Position numbers and translations under genes: made by a program. Positions 48,224 through 58,024 of a DNA stretch of 64,000 nt are shown here, piece by piece. The stretch covers positions 37,784-101,783 of the forward strand of contig NZ_JACJTT010000018.1 in assembly GCF_014698825.1 (NCBI RefSeq), in the 5' to 3' direction. Origin of the DNA: Richelia sinica FACHB-800 (GTDB lineage Bacteria > Cyanobacteriota > Cyanobacteriia > Cyanobacteriales > Nostocaceae). Every line of letters begins with the position of its first letter. The stretch's first letter is position 1. The notes under the pieces are model-generated. The model had not been told where the DNA came from. It worked only from the letters and a program-made list of their open reading frames with translations, and did no database searches.

Positions 48224-49465
48224 TTACAATGGGTTTTGTCCAGCAAGACAAACTTGCTCATAACATTGACCAGCAATTTCCCAAGTGAATTGACTTTCGA
48301 CTAAATATCTACCGTTGTGGGAAAGTTCCTCGCGTAATTTTGGTTGCTCAAAGAGTTGGCAAATAGCTGTAATATATTCCTGTGGTTGATTTGCTCTCAA
48401 GGCTCGTAGAGGCTCCTGATGACTGTCCACAGCTAGTCCTTCTAGACCGCGATCACTCCCCACTATCGGTATCCCTGCGGCCATTGCTTCTAAGGTCTTA
48501 TTTTTAATTCCGAAACCCGTCCTAAGTGGTACTACACACACAGTAGATTGATGTAAGTAATCTACCACTGCTGGCACACGCCCCAACACTTTCACTCCAG
48601 GAATTTTTTCTAGAGTGTAAACCTCTGGTGTTGGTCTAGCTCCGACTATACTAAATGTGGCATCAGGATAACGGGTTTTGAGTTCTGGAAAGACTACAGA
48701 AGCAAAAAACCGCGCAGCGTCAATGTTATGGGACGCATCCATTGCACCCACAAATATTAAACTGTGTCCGCCTGGATCTTGGGAACGGTAGGGAAATAAT
48801 TCTAAATCTACACCGTTGGGAATGACTTGAATATCAAGATCCGGACGGAGTTTTAGAAATTCTTGGCGATCATCTTCTGTCGTCACCACAATCTGCGAAA
48901 ATTTGCTACAGTATCGCTGCTCATAACGTTTGAGAACTAAGGTAAGATAAAGGCGATCGCGTAGAGCATTTTGTGCTGCACCCATTTCTAAATGATCGCG
49001 TATCCAACCGTAAACTGAACTGTGAACATCAATCACTGTATTCACTTGCTCTCGGAATTCGGGACGGATATAGATTTCATTCACACTGTGTTCACAAGTG
49101 ATCACATCATACTTTTTTGCTTGTACACAACTATCGACAAAATCTTGAATTTCCGGTGAATATCGATGTAGAACATTAGGTGGTGTCGCCTTCGTCACAG
49201 ATTCCATAAAGCGTCCAGCTTTGGCTAATAATCCCCTGACTGAATCTTTAGACTGGGGATCTGGTGGTAAAGGGAAAATATTTAGTTCACTGACATAGCT
49301 ACGTAGTTGAGCAACTTCATCATCTGATAATCCCTTGTTATATTGTGTCACTAAAGTTACATCATGGTTTTGTTGGAGGTACTTGAGTAAATTAAAAGTT
49401 CTAATTTCCGTACCGCCACGACTCGGCGGATAAGGAAATGTGGATGAAAGCATGAGAATACGCAT
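48224..49465 (-). CDS. Family 4-type glycosyltransferase (GT-B fold)
   Basis: The protein has 413 residues. The N-terminal domain opens with MRILMLSSTFPYPPSRGGTE, the usual acceptor-side start, and a linker includes VIPNGVDLELFP. The C-terminal domain has IFVGAMDASHNIDAARFF and the nucleotide-sugar motif FGIKNKTLEAMAAGIPIVGS with the Glu that contacts the ribose/diphosphate. It resembles sugar transferases of exopolysaccharide or cell-wall glycan assembly at the membrane face. It is divergent from a second glycosyltransferase gene, and the two may serve one polysaccharide pathway. The precise sugar is unknown. Confidence 0.85.
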   Translation of the reverse strand: MRILMLSSTFPYPPSRGGTEIRTFNLLKYLQQNHDVTLVTQYNKGLSDDEVAQLRSYVSELNIFPLPPDPQSKDSVRGLLAKAGRFMESVTKATPPNVLHRYSPEIQDFVDSCVQAKKYDVITCEHSVNEIYIRPEFREQVNTVIDVHSSVYGWIRDHLEMGAAQNALRDRLYLTLVLKRYEQRYCSKFSQIVVTTEDDRQEFLKLRPDLDIQVIPNGVDLELFPYRSQDPGGHSLIFVGAMDASHNIDAARFFASVVFPELKTRYPDATFSIVGARPTPEVYTLEKIPGVKVLGRVPAVVDYLHQSTVCVVPLRTGFGIKNKTLEAMAAGIPIVGSDRGLEGLAVDSHQEPLRALRANQPQEYITAICQLFEQPKLREELSHNGRYLVESQFTWEIAGQCYEQVCLAGQNPL

Positions 49466-49582
49466 ACAATTTTGATAAATTTAGTTTACTTAGTATAACT
49501 TACCATTTATTACACTTGTATAAAGTTTATCTCCCTTAGAGTAAATTATTGAAATTGATTAACTCCCACAAAGAATAAATAA

Positions 49583-50539
49583 ATGAACACCAAACCTCTT
49601 TTAACAATTGTTACTGCTACACGCGGAAATTTTTCAGATTATTGGTTAGAGCAGTTACTAAAAATCAAAGGTGATGTCCAGTTTATTTTAGTGTATCCAC
49701 CTGCTGCAACTATCAAAAATATAGATGACCCCAGAATAAGAAATTTAACTAGTCCATATAAAGGCGAAGTTATTCAAAGATTTGTCGGGTTGCTCAATGT
49801 TGACAGTGATTATGTTTTGGCATTAGATGATGATGATTTTGCTCATCCAGAGATTTTAGATTTCACCTTAAAATACTTTCAAATTTTCCCAGAAAGTTGG
49901 GTATTACGGCTGAAAATCCAAAATATTCACTATACCGATGAAGCTCGAATTAAACAAGAATGGGAAACAATTCCTGATGTGAGACAATTAGAAATTTGTA
50001 AAAAAACACCAGAAAATCCTTTTCCTTTTCAAAAAGGCAATTACACAGGTTTGCTAGAAGTGCCTATTGCTCCGTTAGATAAACCTTTAGATATTCGACA
50101 CATAATATTTCCTTGGCAAGAAAGAAGGGACCAAAATGGTATTCATTTTGAAAACTTTAATAACAAAATTTGGCAAACTACAAAAGTAAAACCAGCACTT
50201 TATGAACTTTCCCAAGCGATGAATATCATGGGTGCTTTAACTTGGTTACCTTTGTGGAATTTGGATAGATTATTAGGCTTATTTATACAAGCAAAATTTT
50301 ATCAAAAAGATGCCATAATTGGCCATGCTCCGCCGAAACCAGAGCAAATTAGATATATTGTTCGAGAGAGTACACTAAAAGAACCCCGATTGCATTTAAT
50401 AGCAGACCTTCTGTTAGTTAAATGTTATCCACAGTATGGTTATTTGTGGAATTTAATATTTTGGCAGATTTACACCATACCTAAAATATGGGGTAAGTCA
50501 ATAAAAATCAAATTACTCAAATTAAAACAAGTAAATTAG
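49583..50539 (+). CDS. Family 2-like glycosyltransferase
   Basis: The protein has 318 residues. The N-terminal GT-A fold begins LLTIVTATRGNFSDYWLEQL, and the catalytic acidic motif is YVLALDDDDFAHPEILDF. The C-terminal third has aromatic, membrane-associating segments (YPQYGYLWNLIFWQIYTIP) and a basic end. It likely transfers a sugar from a nucleotide-sugar donor. It lies 117 bp from the divergent GT4 gene, so both may be regulated from the same region. Length is normal; the substrate is unknown. Confidence 0.8.
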   Translation: MNTKPLLTIVTATRGNFSDYWLEQLLKIKGDVQFILVYPPAATIKNIDDPRIRNLTSPYKGEVIQRFVGLLNVDSDYVLALDDDDFAHPEILDFTLKYFQIFPESWVLRLKIQNIHYTDEARIKQEWETIPDVRQLEICKKTPENPFPFQKGNYTGLLEVPIAPLDKPLDIRHIIFPWQERRDQNGIHFENFNNKIWQTTKVKPALYELSQAMNIMGALTWLPLWNLDRLLGLFIQAKFYQKDAIIGHAPPKPEQIRYIVRESTLKEPRLHLIADLLLVKCYPQYGYLWNLIFWQIYTIPKIWGKSIKIKLLKLKQVN

Positions 50540-52046
<1,507 letters not shown>

Positions 52047-52079
52047 CACTCCTGCTATGATTGTAAATGCTTTACACTT

Positions 52080-52153
52080 GGGGCTGTAGCTCAGTTGGAT
52101 AGAGCGAGCGCCTCCTAAGCGCTAGGTCGTGCGTTCAAGTCGCACCAGTCCCG
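52080..52153 (+). tRNA. trnR: tRNA-Arg (anticodon CCT)
   Basis: A 74-nt cloverleaf can be drawn. The acceptor GGGGCTG pairs with CAGTCCC (one G-U pair), the D-arm is GCTC/GAGC, the anticodon stem is AGCGC/GCGCT with loop CTCCTAA (anticodon CCT at 52114-52116), and the T-arm is GTGCG/CGCAC with TTCAAGT. The discriminator base is G and CCA is not encoded. It reads AGG codons. Confidence 0.97.
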
Positions 52154-52171
52154 TTACTATCCCTGATATAT

Positions 52172-52948
52172 TTGTCAATTTTGACCAGTAGTTCTAAACT
52201 AAAGTCAAAATTATCTTTGTTGCCATCATTGTTGAATACACTTTTGAGCTTACAATCTATACTTCCATTGTGGCTGAAAATAGCGATCGCTTTCTCATGG
52301 CTGGTGATTGTGATTTTCACAGCTTGGCTGGTCAGCCGCTTCAACCAAACCAACCCTGAACTCATCCGCAAAATAGTTCATATTGGCATTGGCCACATTA
52401 TTTTAATTGCTTGGTGGCTGGATATCCCCGGCATTGTCGGCATCATAGCGTCAATCGTAGCCAGCATAGTCACTCTTTTATCTTACATTTTCCCTATTCT
52501 GCCAGGGATTGATAATGTGGGTCGTCGGAGTTTAGGTACATTTTTTTACGCAGTCAGTATTGGTGTTTTGGTTGCCTGGTTTTGGTATTCACAACAACCA
52601 GAATATGCTGCTATCGGAATTATGATCATGAGTTGGGGAGACGGTCTAGCGGCATTAATTGGTCAGAATTTTGGTAAACATAAATATCAGATTTTCGGTT
52701 CACAAAAAAGTTGGGAAGGTTCTTTAACAGTTACTATAGTGAGTTACATAATTTGCAGCTTGATTTTATTAGCTAGTCAAGGGAATATCTGGCAGATTTG
52801 GGTAGTATCATCAGTGGTTGCCCTACTTTCTACCGCCTTAGAAGCTGTTGCCTTTTTAGGCATTGATAACTTGACAGTCCCTATAGGTAGTGCAGGAATA
52901 GCTTATTTTTTAATTCAATTCCTAACTAATGCCAATGTAACGAATTAG
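52172..52948 (+). CDS. Phytol kinase (VTE5/SEC59 family)
   Basis: The 258-residue protein is a polytopic membrane enzyme of the dolichol/phytol kinase family. Helices alternate with loops that carry ELIRKIVHIGIGHIILIAWW, MSWGDGLAALIGQNFGKHKY and FGSQKSWEGSLTV, the usual CTP-binding and catalytic motifs. Phytol kinase phosphorylates phytol released from chlorophyll with CTP, feeding phytyl groups to tocopherol synthesis. It sits beside the tocopherol cyclase gene. No ATG lies near the N-terminus; a TTG at 52172 gives the longest frame, and a later TTG is also possible, so the start is uncertain. It begins 18 bp after the tRNA gene. Confidence 0.85.
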   Translation: MSILTSSSKLKSKLSLLPSLLNTLLSLQSILPLWLKIAIAFSWLVIVIFTAWLVSRFNQTNPELIRKIVHIGIGHIILIAWWLDIPGIVGIIASIVASIVTLLSYIFPILPGIDNVGRRSLGTFFYAVSIGVLVAWFWYSQQPEYAAIGIMIMSWGDGLAALIGQNFGKHKYQIFGSQKSWEGSLTVTIVSYIICSLILLASQGNIWQIWVVSSVVALLSTALEAVAFLGIDNLTVPIGSAGIAYFLIQFLTNANVTN

Positions 52949-53384
52949 GACTTGCTGTAAAAGTTATTCATCATCAGCCTGAGCCAGGAGGAAGAAATAG
53001 TTCAAATTTTTTGAATTATTGCCAATCAGAAAACATACCTGAGTTTTTAGGGTTTCATTGGTTGTCTTTATATCTTGATCATTTTAAATCAATCTGAATT
53101 TATTACAGTTGGCATTGATTAAATAAACCCTAATTAAGAAAAATCAAAAATAATTATATGTATTTGTACAAAGAAAGCAACGGATTTAACCTAAAAATCC
53201 TGATCAAATAATAGGTTTTCAATCTTTAATTCTTCAATTTTTAATTGGTATTATATCTCTACTAAAAGAAAGAAAATTACAACTTTTATTTCTACCCTGA
53301 GATTTATGAACTAATTGCCAAAAATGCTTATAGTTGGGTACTTAGGTGGGTAACCACCGCAAATTGTAAGTGAGGCTAACGGTC
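52949..53384. other. Region upstream of the peptide gene cluster
   Basis: AT-rich DNA of about 430 bp, likely holding the promoter for the first peptide gene. The ribosome-site element GTAAGTGAGG is at 53366-53375. No other gene was supported. Confidence 0.4.
53366..53375 (+). promoter_or_regulatory. Shared 5' element GTAAGTGAGG (copy 1)
   Basis: Exact copies occur before peptide genes 1-3 (53366, 54077, 54837), and an orphan copy is at 55704. TGAGG serves as ribosome site, but the identity reaches further upstream (AATTGTAAGTGAGGCTAA before genes 1 and 3). Weaker variants precede the genes at 60221 and 60902. Confidence 0.7.
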
Positions 53385-53738
53385 ATGTCTAATTTGTTTA
53401 TTTCATTATCTGATCAACAACAAGAATTACTCGCTGGTGGCGTAGACTTTGAATTAGCAGGTAGTAACTATGCCAACAGATTAGCTAACTTGCAAGGCAC
53501 AACCGCTTCCGGCCCAGGAGGTAGCACTGGCAACTCTATTGGTACAACATCCGCAGTTAACACCGCATCTCAAGACTTGTTGGGACTGGGTGCACCTGCC
53601 CTACCTGGAGGCATTGGGGCTTTGGGTGCAGCGCCTATTCTCAATGGTTTAGCAGCAGAAGCTCCAGTAGGTGGTGGCTTCGGTGGCCCTGGCTTCGGTG
53701 GAGGTTTGGGCGCTCCTGGTTTCGGTGGTCTGATTTAA
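53385..53738 (+). CDS. Double-glycine leader peptide 1
   Basis: The product has 117 residues from the ATG at 53385, 9 nt after TGAGG. The leader MSNLFISLSDQQQELLAGG is short and acidic and ends in Gly-Gly. The mature part begins VDFELAGSNYANRLANLQG and turns into a Gly/Ala/Pro-rich tail with a GGFGGPGFGGGLG-type run. It is highly similar, also in DNA, to peptide 2, and clearly related to peptide 3. Expected to be cleaved and exported by the HlyD/C39 system encoded downstream. No modification enzyme is present nearby, so an unmodified bacteriocin-like or signalling peptide is likely. Confidence 0.8.
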   Translation: MSNLFISLSDQQQELLAGGVDFELAGSNYANRLANLQGTTASGPGGSTGNSIGTTSAVNTASQDLLGLGAPALPGGIGALGAAPILNGLAAEAPVGGGFGGPGFGGGLGAPGFGGLI

Positions 53739-53800
53739 CTCCAGCACTGTAATTAGAGAATGTCAAACTGGAGTCTATTACCAGGAGAAGAAGGTAAAAG

Positions 53801-53845
53801 AGGGAAATTAAAAATTAAAATGAGAGGTCTATTTTTAATTTCCCT
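53801..53845 (+). terminator. Perfect 15-bp hairpin after peptide gene 1
   Basis: AGGGAAATTAAAAAT (53801-53815) pairs exactly with ATTTTTAATTTCCCT (53831-53845), loop 15 nt. It is AT-rich inside, so it may be a terminator or mRNA stabiliser for peptide 1 alone. Confidence 0.5.
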
Positions 53846-54095
53846 AATTAATGTTGGTAATTGCAATATTATTCATAACTCACAGATGATTGCAAAGTTT
53901 TCCAGGCTCAGATGACCGAAAATTAATTGCAATTCATGTAGTTATGTCTACCGACTTGGATAGTTATTTGTTTTTACTTGGGGAGTCAGCCACTAGGGGT
54001 TTCAGAAGCGCAGAAATAAATTTTGTCTTAGGCTTTTTACATCTGAATCATCTGAAATCCACTGCTGTATAAAAACGTAAGTGAGGAAAGATTTC

Positions 54096-54485
54096 ATGTC
54101 AGATCAAAATATGGCATCAGATTTGTTATTGACCTTATCTGATGAGCAGCAAGAATTTTTAACTGGTGGTGTGGATTTTGAATTAGCAGGTAGCAACTAT
54201 GCCAACAGATTAGCAAACCTGCAAGGTATAACCGCTTCCGGCCCAGGAGGTAGCACTGGTAACTCTATTGGTACAACATCCGCAGTTAACACTGCATCTC
54301 AAGATTTCTTAGGATTAGGCGCACCTGCCCTACCTGGAGGAATTGGGGCCTTAGGTGCTGCACCTATTCTCAACGGTTTAGCAACAGAAGGCCCAGGTGG
54401 TGAAGCTTTTATTAATCCTGCACTTACCAGCCCCTTAGGCGGCTTTGGTTTAGGCGCACCGGCCGCAGGCCCTGCGCTTTTATAG
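54096..54485 (+). CDS. Double-glycine leader peptide 2
   Basis: The product has 129 residues from the ATG at 54096, 10 nt after TGAGG. The leader MSDQNMASDLLLTLSDEQQE ... FLTGG ends in Gly-Gly. The core starts VDFELAGSNYANRLANLQG and is nearly the same as peptide 1 up to GALGAAPILNG. The C-terminal tail then differs, with an Ala/Gly/Pro-rich end instead of the Gly-Phe run. The DNA of the shared part is also very close, while the regions between the genes are unrelated. This points to recent duplication or gene conversion limited to the coding part. Confidence 0.8.
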   Translation: MSDQNMASDLLLTLSDEQQEFLTGGVDFELAGSNYANRLANLQGITASGPGGSTGNSIGTTSAVNTASQDFLGLGAPALPGGIGALGAAPILNGLATEGPGGEAFINPALTSPLGGFGLGAPAAGPALL

Positions 54486-54526
54486 TCAGCCTCTAGCTGT
54501 AAATCTGCGTTGATGGTGGTGCTAAT

Positions 54527-54604
54527 TAGACATCTCCGAAACAGTAAAGATGTTTTATGAAATCTACAAGGGTTAAGAAAACGCATATTTGTCGGAGATG
54601 TCTA
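54527..54604. repeat. 13-bp perfect inverted repeat enclosing 52 bp
   Basis: TAGACATCTCCGA (54527-54539) and TCGGAGATGTCTA (54592-54604) are perfect inverted copies. Inside and just beyond, GTTTTATGAA (54552) and TTCATAAAAC (54608) can pair too. It lies between peptide genes 2 and 3 and could be a MITE-like remnant or a large RNA hairpin acting as terminator. Confidence 0.5.
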
Positions 54605-54855
54605 CTGTTCATAAAACAGTGATGCTTTTTCCAACCCTACCCACACTCTGCAATTATTATCTGCTTACTTCATGGATAATTAATTGCAGAGATTACCCTG
54701 TTAATTTGTTTCATCTAGCACTAAAATCTCTGCGTTGTTGAAAGATTCTGAGAATTTTCGACTGAAAGTTTTGGGAAGGTATGAACTAAGCATCTCAAAT
54801 TTCGTAGTCAAGTGCTGGAATTGGTTGGTTGCAATTGTAAGTGAGGCTAATAATC

Positions 54856-55134
54856 ATGACATGTCCAAGCATTAAATGTGATTCATGTTTTGAATTATCT
54901 GATCAGCAACAAGAGTTGCTGATTGGTGGTGTGGATTTTGAGCTAGCTGGCAGCAATTTTGCCAATAGACTTGTATCATTACGTGGCTTAACTTTTTCTG
55001 GGCCTAATGGTAGTTTTGCGAATTCAGCCGGTATAAGTTCAACTGTGAATACTGCTGCACAAGATTTCTTAGGATTAGGTGCACTAGCGATACCTACAGG
55101 AATTAATGCTTTAGGTATTGCACCAATTTTATAG
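54856..55134 (+). CDS. Double-glycine leader peptide 3
   Basis: The product has 92 residues from the ATG at 54856, 10 nt after TGAGG. The leader MTCPSIKCDSCFELSDQQQE ... LLIGG has three Cys residues, unlike peptides 1 and 2, and ends in Gly-Gly. The core begins VDFELAGSNFANRLVSLRG and keeps the pattern of peptides 1 and 2 (TAAQDFLGLGALAIP, INALGIAPIL), but lacks the Gly-rich tail. It is the most divergent of the three linked paralogues and appears intact. Confidence 0.75.
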   Translation: MTCPSIKCDSCFELSDQQQELLIGGVDFELAGSNFANRLVSLRGLTFSGPNGSFANSAGISSTVNTAAQDFLGLGALAIPTGINALGIAPIL

Positions 55135-55239
55135 TGCTGGAGGCTGATGTATTCAAGGTAGACAGAGGTGATCCTATTACTGTCCTGCTGCTACTGCCTC
55201 TGCTACCTTTGTTCAAAAATCAGAGAGGCGAAAATATTT

Positions 55240-55530
55240 ATGTTGGTCAAAATCATTACTGATAAATTACTTGTTGATTTATTAGAGGAGCAACAGGAAT
55301 TATTGATGGGTGGCAACAATCCGCAAATTAGCAACAATAATTTTGTGCAAAGGTTGGCAAATACCACTGGAACTAATTCTGCTGGACCGACAGGTAATTC
55401 ATCACAGATAAATACAATTATGTCTGATGTCAATAGTAGCTCACTCTCTATGTTGTCATCTGATTCTGGAGGAATGATGTCTCCACTTAGTTTGAATATG
55501 ATGACACCAACTTTGCCTTTTTCAAGTTAG
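55240..55530 (+). CDS. Double-glycine leader peptide 4
   Basis: The product has 96 residues from the ATG at 55240, with GAGAGG about 12 nt upstream. The leader MLVKIITDKLLVDLLEEQQE ... LLMGG ends in Gly-Gly. The core is Asn/Ser/Thr/Met-rich (NNPQISNNNFVQRLANTTG ... SSQINTIMSDVNSSSL) and shares only the N-x-F-x-x-R-L-A-N stretch with peptides 1-3. The upstream frame extension of 24 codons is rejected because of the ribosome site. Probably cotranscribed or coregulated with the others. Confidence 0.7.
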   Translation: MLVKIITDKLLVDLLEEQQELLMGGNNPQISNNNFVQRLANTTGTNSAGPTGNSSQINTIMSDVNSSSLSMLSSDSGGMMSPLSLNMMTPTLPFSS

Positions 55531-55595
55531 GAAGTAGACATTTTTATATGTTTATATAGTCAAAATAATGAATTCAATTACTTAGGTGATGAATT

Positions 55596-55730
55596 ATGGT
55601 ATGTCCTTTCAGAATCATAAAATTTATCTCTGATTTATCTGTCAAACAACAGGAATTGTTATTAGTAAGAAGGGGGGAGAGGAGATGTAACTACTCGCTC
55701 AATGTAAGTGAGGTCTTTGAGGGAGTTTGA
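55596..55730 (+). pseudogene. Vestigial leader peptide gene
   Basis: A 44-codon frame from the ATG at 55596 reads MVCPFRIIKFISDLSVKQQE, then LLLVRRGERR where Gly-Gly should be, and stops at 55730. The SDLSVKQQELLL segment aligns with the leaders of peptides 1-3 (SDQQQELL). With the cleavage site and the core lost, it looks like a decayed paralogue. An orphan GTAAGTGAGG sits inside it at 55704-55713. Confidence 0.5.
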
Positions 55731-56241
55731 GCGTTCTCCTCATTTTTTCTCAGTGCATCACACTGGAGAAATATGAGAAAAGTTTTGATAGGCTAGGGTT
55801 AAACTTTTCTCTTCCCCCACTCATGATTATAGAGGATTATCAATCAGGATGTTTGGGGCAGTTAGCAGTATATGTTACCGTTTCATATTTGAGTTAATTT
55901 TCTATCCATTTCTATAGATTTTTTAGCATTGTTCATATCTGATTGATAAGTTGAAAAATCACTCTGGGGAGAGAAATTTATTTATAATTGTGTTAAATAG
56001 ATTATTGCGATTAGTGAAGATAGAACGATCGCCTGGAGAGCGGTTGAAAATGCCTGTATGCTTGATTTCTCTGGCAGCTACAAGTCTCTTATTTTTGTCG
56101 ATGCTGAAAGACATATTTCTTCAGACAGTTATTTTTCTATGACAGGAGCCTTCCAATCAAATTATGTGGAGTTATCGGAACAACTCTAGATAACTGGGTT
56201 TTGAATTGATTTTTTTGCTCAAACATCAAAGGTGCTATGTC
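55731..56241. other. Region before the exporter genes
   Basis: About 500 bp without a convincing gene. A 63-codon TTG frame at 55951-56142 is doubtful. The promoter of the HlyD-C39 operon should lie here; the ribosome site of the HlyD gene is AAAGG at 56228. Confidence 0.4.
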
Positions 56242-57753
56242 GTGAACTTCTTACGTAGCGAGGAACATAATTCTCGAAGTTGGGTCAATGAACCTATAGC
56301 CGAGCAGTTACCTGTAGTCGATCTCAATGATTTTCTACCCCACATTCATAAGTGGACTAGTGTGGGTGTGATAGTGCTGGTGAGTATTTTCTGTTTGGGG
56401 GTAGGTTCGACGACGGTACTTAAATACAAAGTTACTGTCAAAGTCCCTGCAACTATTAGACCAGTGGGAGATTTGCGGCTTGTAGAATCAGCTATTTCTG
56501 GCATGGTACAGAAAATAGTAGTGAAGGAAAATCAGATAGTTTCCCAAGGAGAAGCGATCGCTTACGTTGATGATTCTCGTCTGCAAACTCAAAAAATGCA
56601 GCTAAACAGCAGCATTCAGCAAAGTCAATTACAACTGATTCAAATTGATGCTCAATTAGATGAAATTAATACTCAGATTGTGGCTCAGGCTAATTTAATC
56701 AGTCGTACTGTCGTCGCTGGACAAGCTGAGTTAGTCGGCACAAGACGCGATTTTCTAGACAGACAAATCAGAGCTAATGCAGAATTGACCCAAGCACGGG
56801 TGGCTTTGAGGTTAGCGAAATCCCAACTGGAACGATTACAGACGGAAAAGGTGTTAACAGCGACCATAGAGGAGGCACAAGCCGCATTAAATTTAGCCAA
56901 GGTGCAACGCGATCGCTTGGGACGAATTGCCACTTCTGGTGCCATATCTCGCAGTATGGTGGAGGAAAAGGAACAAGCTGTGAAATCTGCTGCGGCTCAG
57001 TTAGAACAAGCGAAAAACAATGCTAAAAACCAGTTGGAGGAAAAACAACAAGCTTTTGAAGTCGCACAAACTAACTTAGATAAAGCCAGAGCAGCTATTA
57101 ATCCCAGTAATTCTAGTGTGATTGTAGCCGCTGAACGAATCAGACAAGAACAAGCGAAAGGAGAAGCTAATTTAGCTGGACTCAAACAACAACAACAGAA
57201 TCTCCTGCAACAACGGTTGGAAATGCAAAAGCAGATGATTCGCTCTCGTCAGGAACTACAACAGACACAAAATGACTTGAATAAGAGTGTGATTCGCGCT
57301 CCCATTGGTGGAACCATACTGCAATTAAAACTGCGGAATCCGGGACAGGTACTACAACCCAGTGAAGCGATCGCCCAAATTGCTCCTTTGAATGCACCTT
57401 TACTGATTAAAGCTTACGTACCAGCCCAAGATATCAATAAGGTGGAAGTCAATCAAAAAGTTCAAATGCAAGTATCCGCTTGTCCCTATCCAGATTACGG
57501 AACTCTCAACGGCACAGTCAAAACCGTTGCACCAGATGCCATCCAACCACCCAAAACCGATACACCAGGAATCAATACTTCCCAACCTGCTGGTTACGAA
57601 GTCACCATCGAACCAGAGAACCCCTATTTGCAAAGAGGCGATCGGCAATGTCATCTGCAACCAGGAATGGAAGGTAGAGCCGATATCATTTCGCGCGAAG
57701 AAACAGTCATGCAATTCATTTTGAGAAAAGGCAGATTAATCACTGATTTGTAA
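56242..57753 (+). CDS. HlyD-family membrane fusion protein (peptide exporter adaptor)
   Basis: The protein has 503 residues from a GTG at 56242, chosen for the AAAGG site 9 nt upstream (the TTG at 56206 lacks one). A short cytoplasmic N-terminus leads into one membrane helix (about 39-60; VGVIVLVSIFCLGVGSTTV). A lipoyl-like beta domain follows (ISGMVQKIVVKENQIVSQGE), then a long coiled coil with AEARA-type heptads (QARVALRLAKSQLERLQTEK). The second lipoyl half (IRAPIGGTILQLKLRNPGQV) and a beta-barrel end the protein. It bridges the inner-membrane ABC exporter to an outer-membrane channel (not encoded here). The C39 ABC gene follows on the same strand after a repeat region. Confidence 0.9.
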   Translation: MNFLRSEEHNSRSWVNEPIAEQLPVVDLNDFLPHIHKWTSVGVIVLVSIFCLGVGSTTVLKYKVTVKVPATIRPVGDLRLVESAISGMVQKIVVKENQIVSQGEAIAYVDDSRLQTQKMQLNSSIQQSQLQLIQIDAQLDEINTQIVAQANLISRTVVAGQAELVGTRRDFLDRQIRANAELTQARVALRLAKSQLERLQTEKVLTATIEEAQAALNLAKVQRDRLGRIATSGAISRSMVEEKEQAVKSAAAQLEQAKNNAKNQLEEKQQAFEVAQTNLDKARAAINPSNSSVIVAAERIRQEQAKGEANLAGLKQQQQNLLQQRLEMQKQMIRSRQELQQTQNDLNKSVIRAPIGGTILQLKLRNPGQVLQPSEAIAQIAPLNAPLLIKAYVPAQDINKVEVNQKVQMQVSACPYPDYGTLNGTVKTVAPDAIQPPKTDTPGINTSQPAGYEVTIEPENPYLQRGDRQCHLQPGMEGRADIISREETVMQFILRKGRLITDL

Positions 57754-57770
57754 GTTGAGAAGTATACCTA

Positions 57771-57827
57771 CGGCACGCTACGCGAACAGTAATTCAGGAG
57801 TATGCCTCCGGCACGCTGCGTGAACAG
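57771..57827. repeat. Two copies of CGGCACGCTRCGYGAACAG
   Basis: The 19-mer occurs at 57771-57789 and 57809-57827, differing at two positions. Related sequence is in the composite repeat near 35820. It directly precedes the heptamer array. Confidence 0.6.
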
Positions 57828-57844
57828 GAGTTCCTTACTCTTAT

Positions 57845-57949
57845 CTGTCACCTGTCACCTGTCACCTGTCACCTATCACCTGTCACCTGTCACCTGTCAC
57901 CTGTCACCTGTCACCTGTCACCTATCACCTATCACCTGTCACCTGTTAC
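57845..57949. repeat. Heptanucleotide tandem repeat (STRR), 15 units of CTGTCAC
   Basis: Fifteen 7-bp units run in register, mostly CTGTCAC with CTATCAC variants and a final CTGTTAC. This is the short tandemly repeated repetitive sequence type known from heterocystous cyanobacteria. Because the unit is 7 bp, unit gain or loss changes spacing, not a reading frame, here. It lies between the adaptor and exporter genes. Confidence 0.9.
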
Positions 57950-58024
57950 CTTACCTCATCATCTTTGTCCCATTTCATAATTTCTCAAATCTGACAGAAA
58001 TTCAAAATTCAAACTTGGTTGACC

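Noticed and set aside
53890..54072. 60-codon frame between peptide genes 1 and 2
   Set aside because: TTG start, no leader, no ribosome site. It lies in the leader region of peptide gene 2.
55951..56142. 63-codon frame with a hydrophobic end
   Set aside because: TTG start and no ribosome site. It could be a tiny membrane protein, but nothing supports it.
57845..57949. Array of short repeats, possible CRISPR
   Set aside because: Units are 7 bp and contiguous, with no spacers and no cas genes. It is an STRR.
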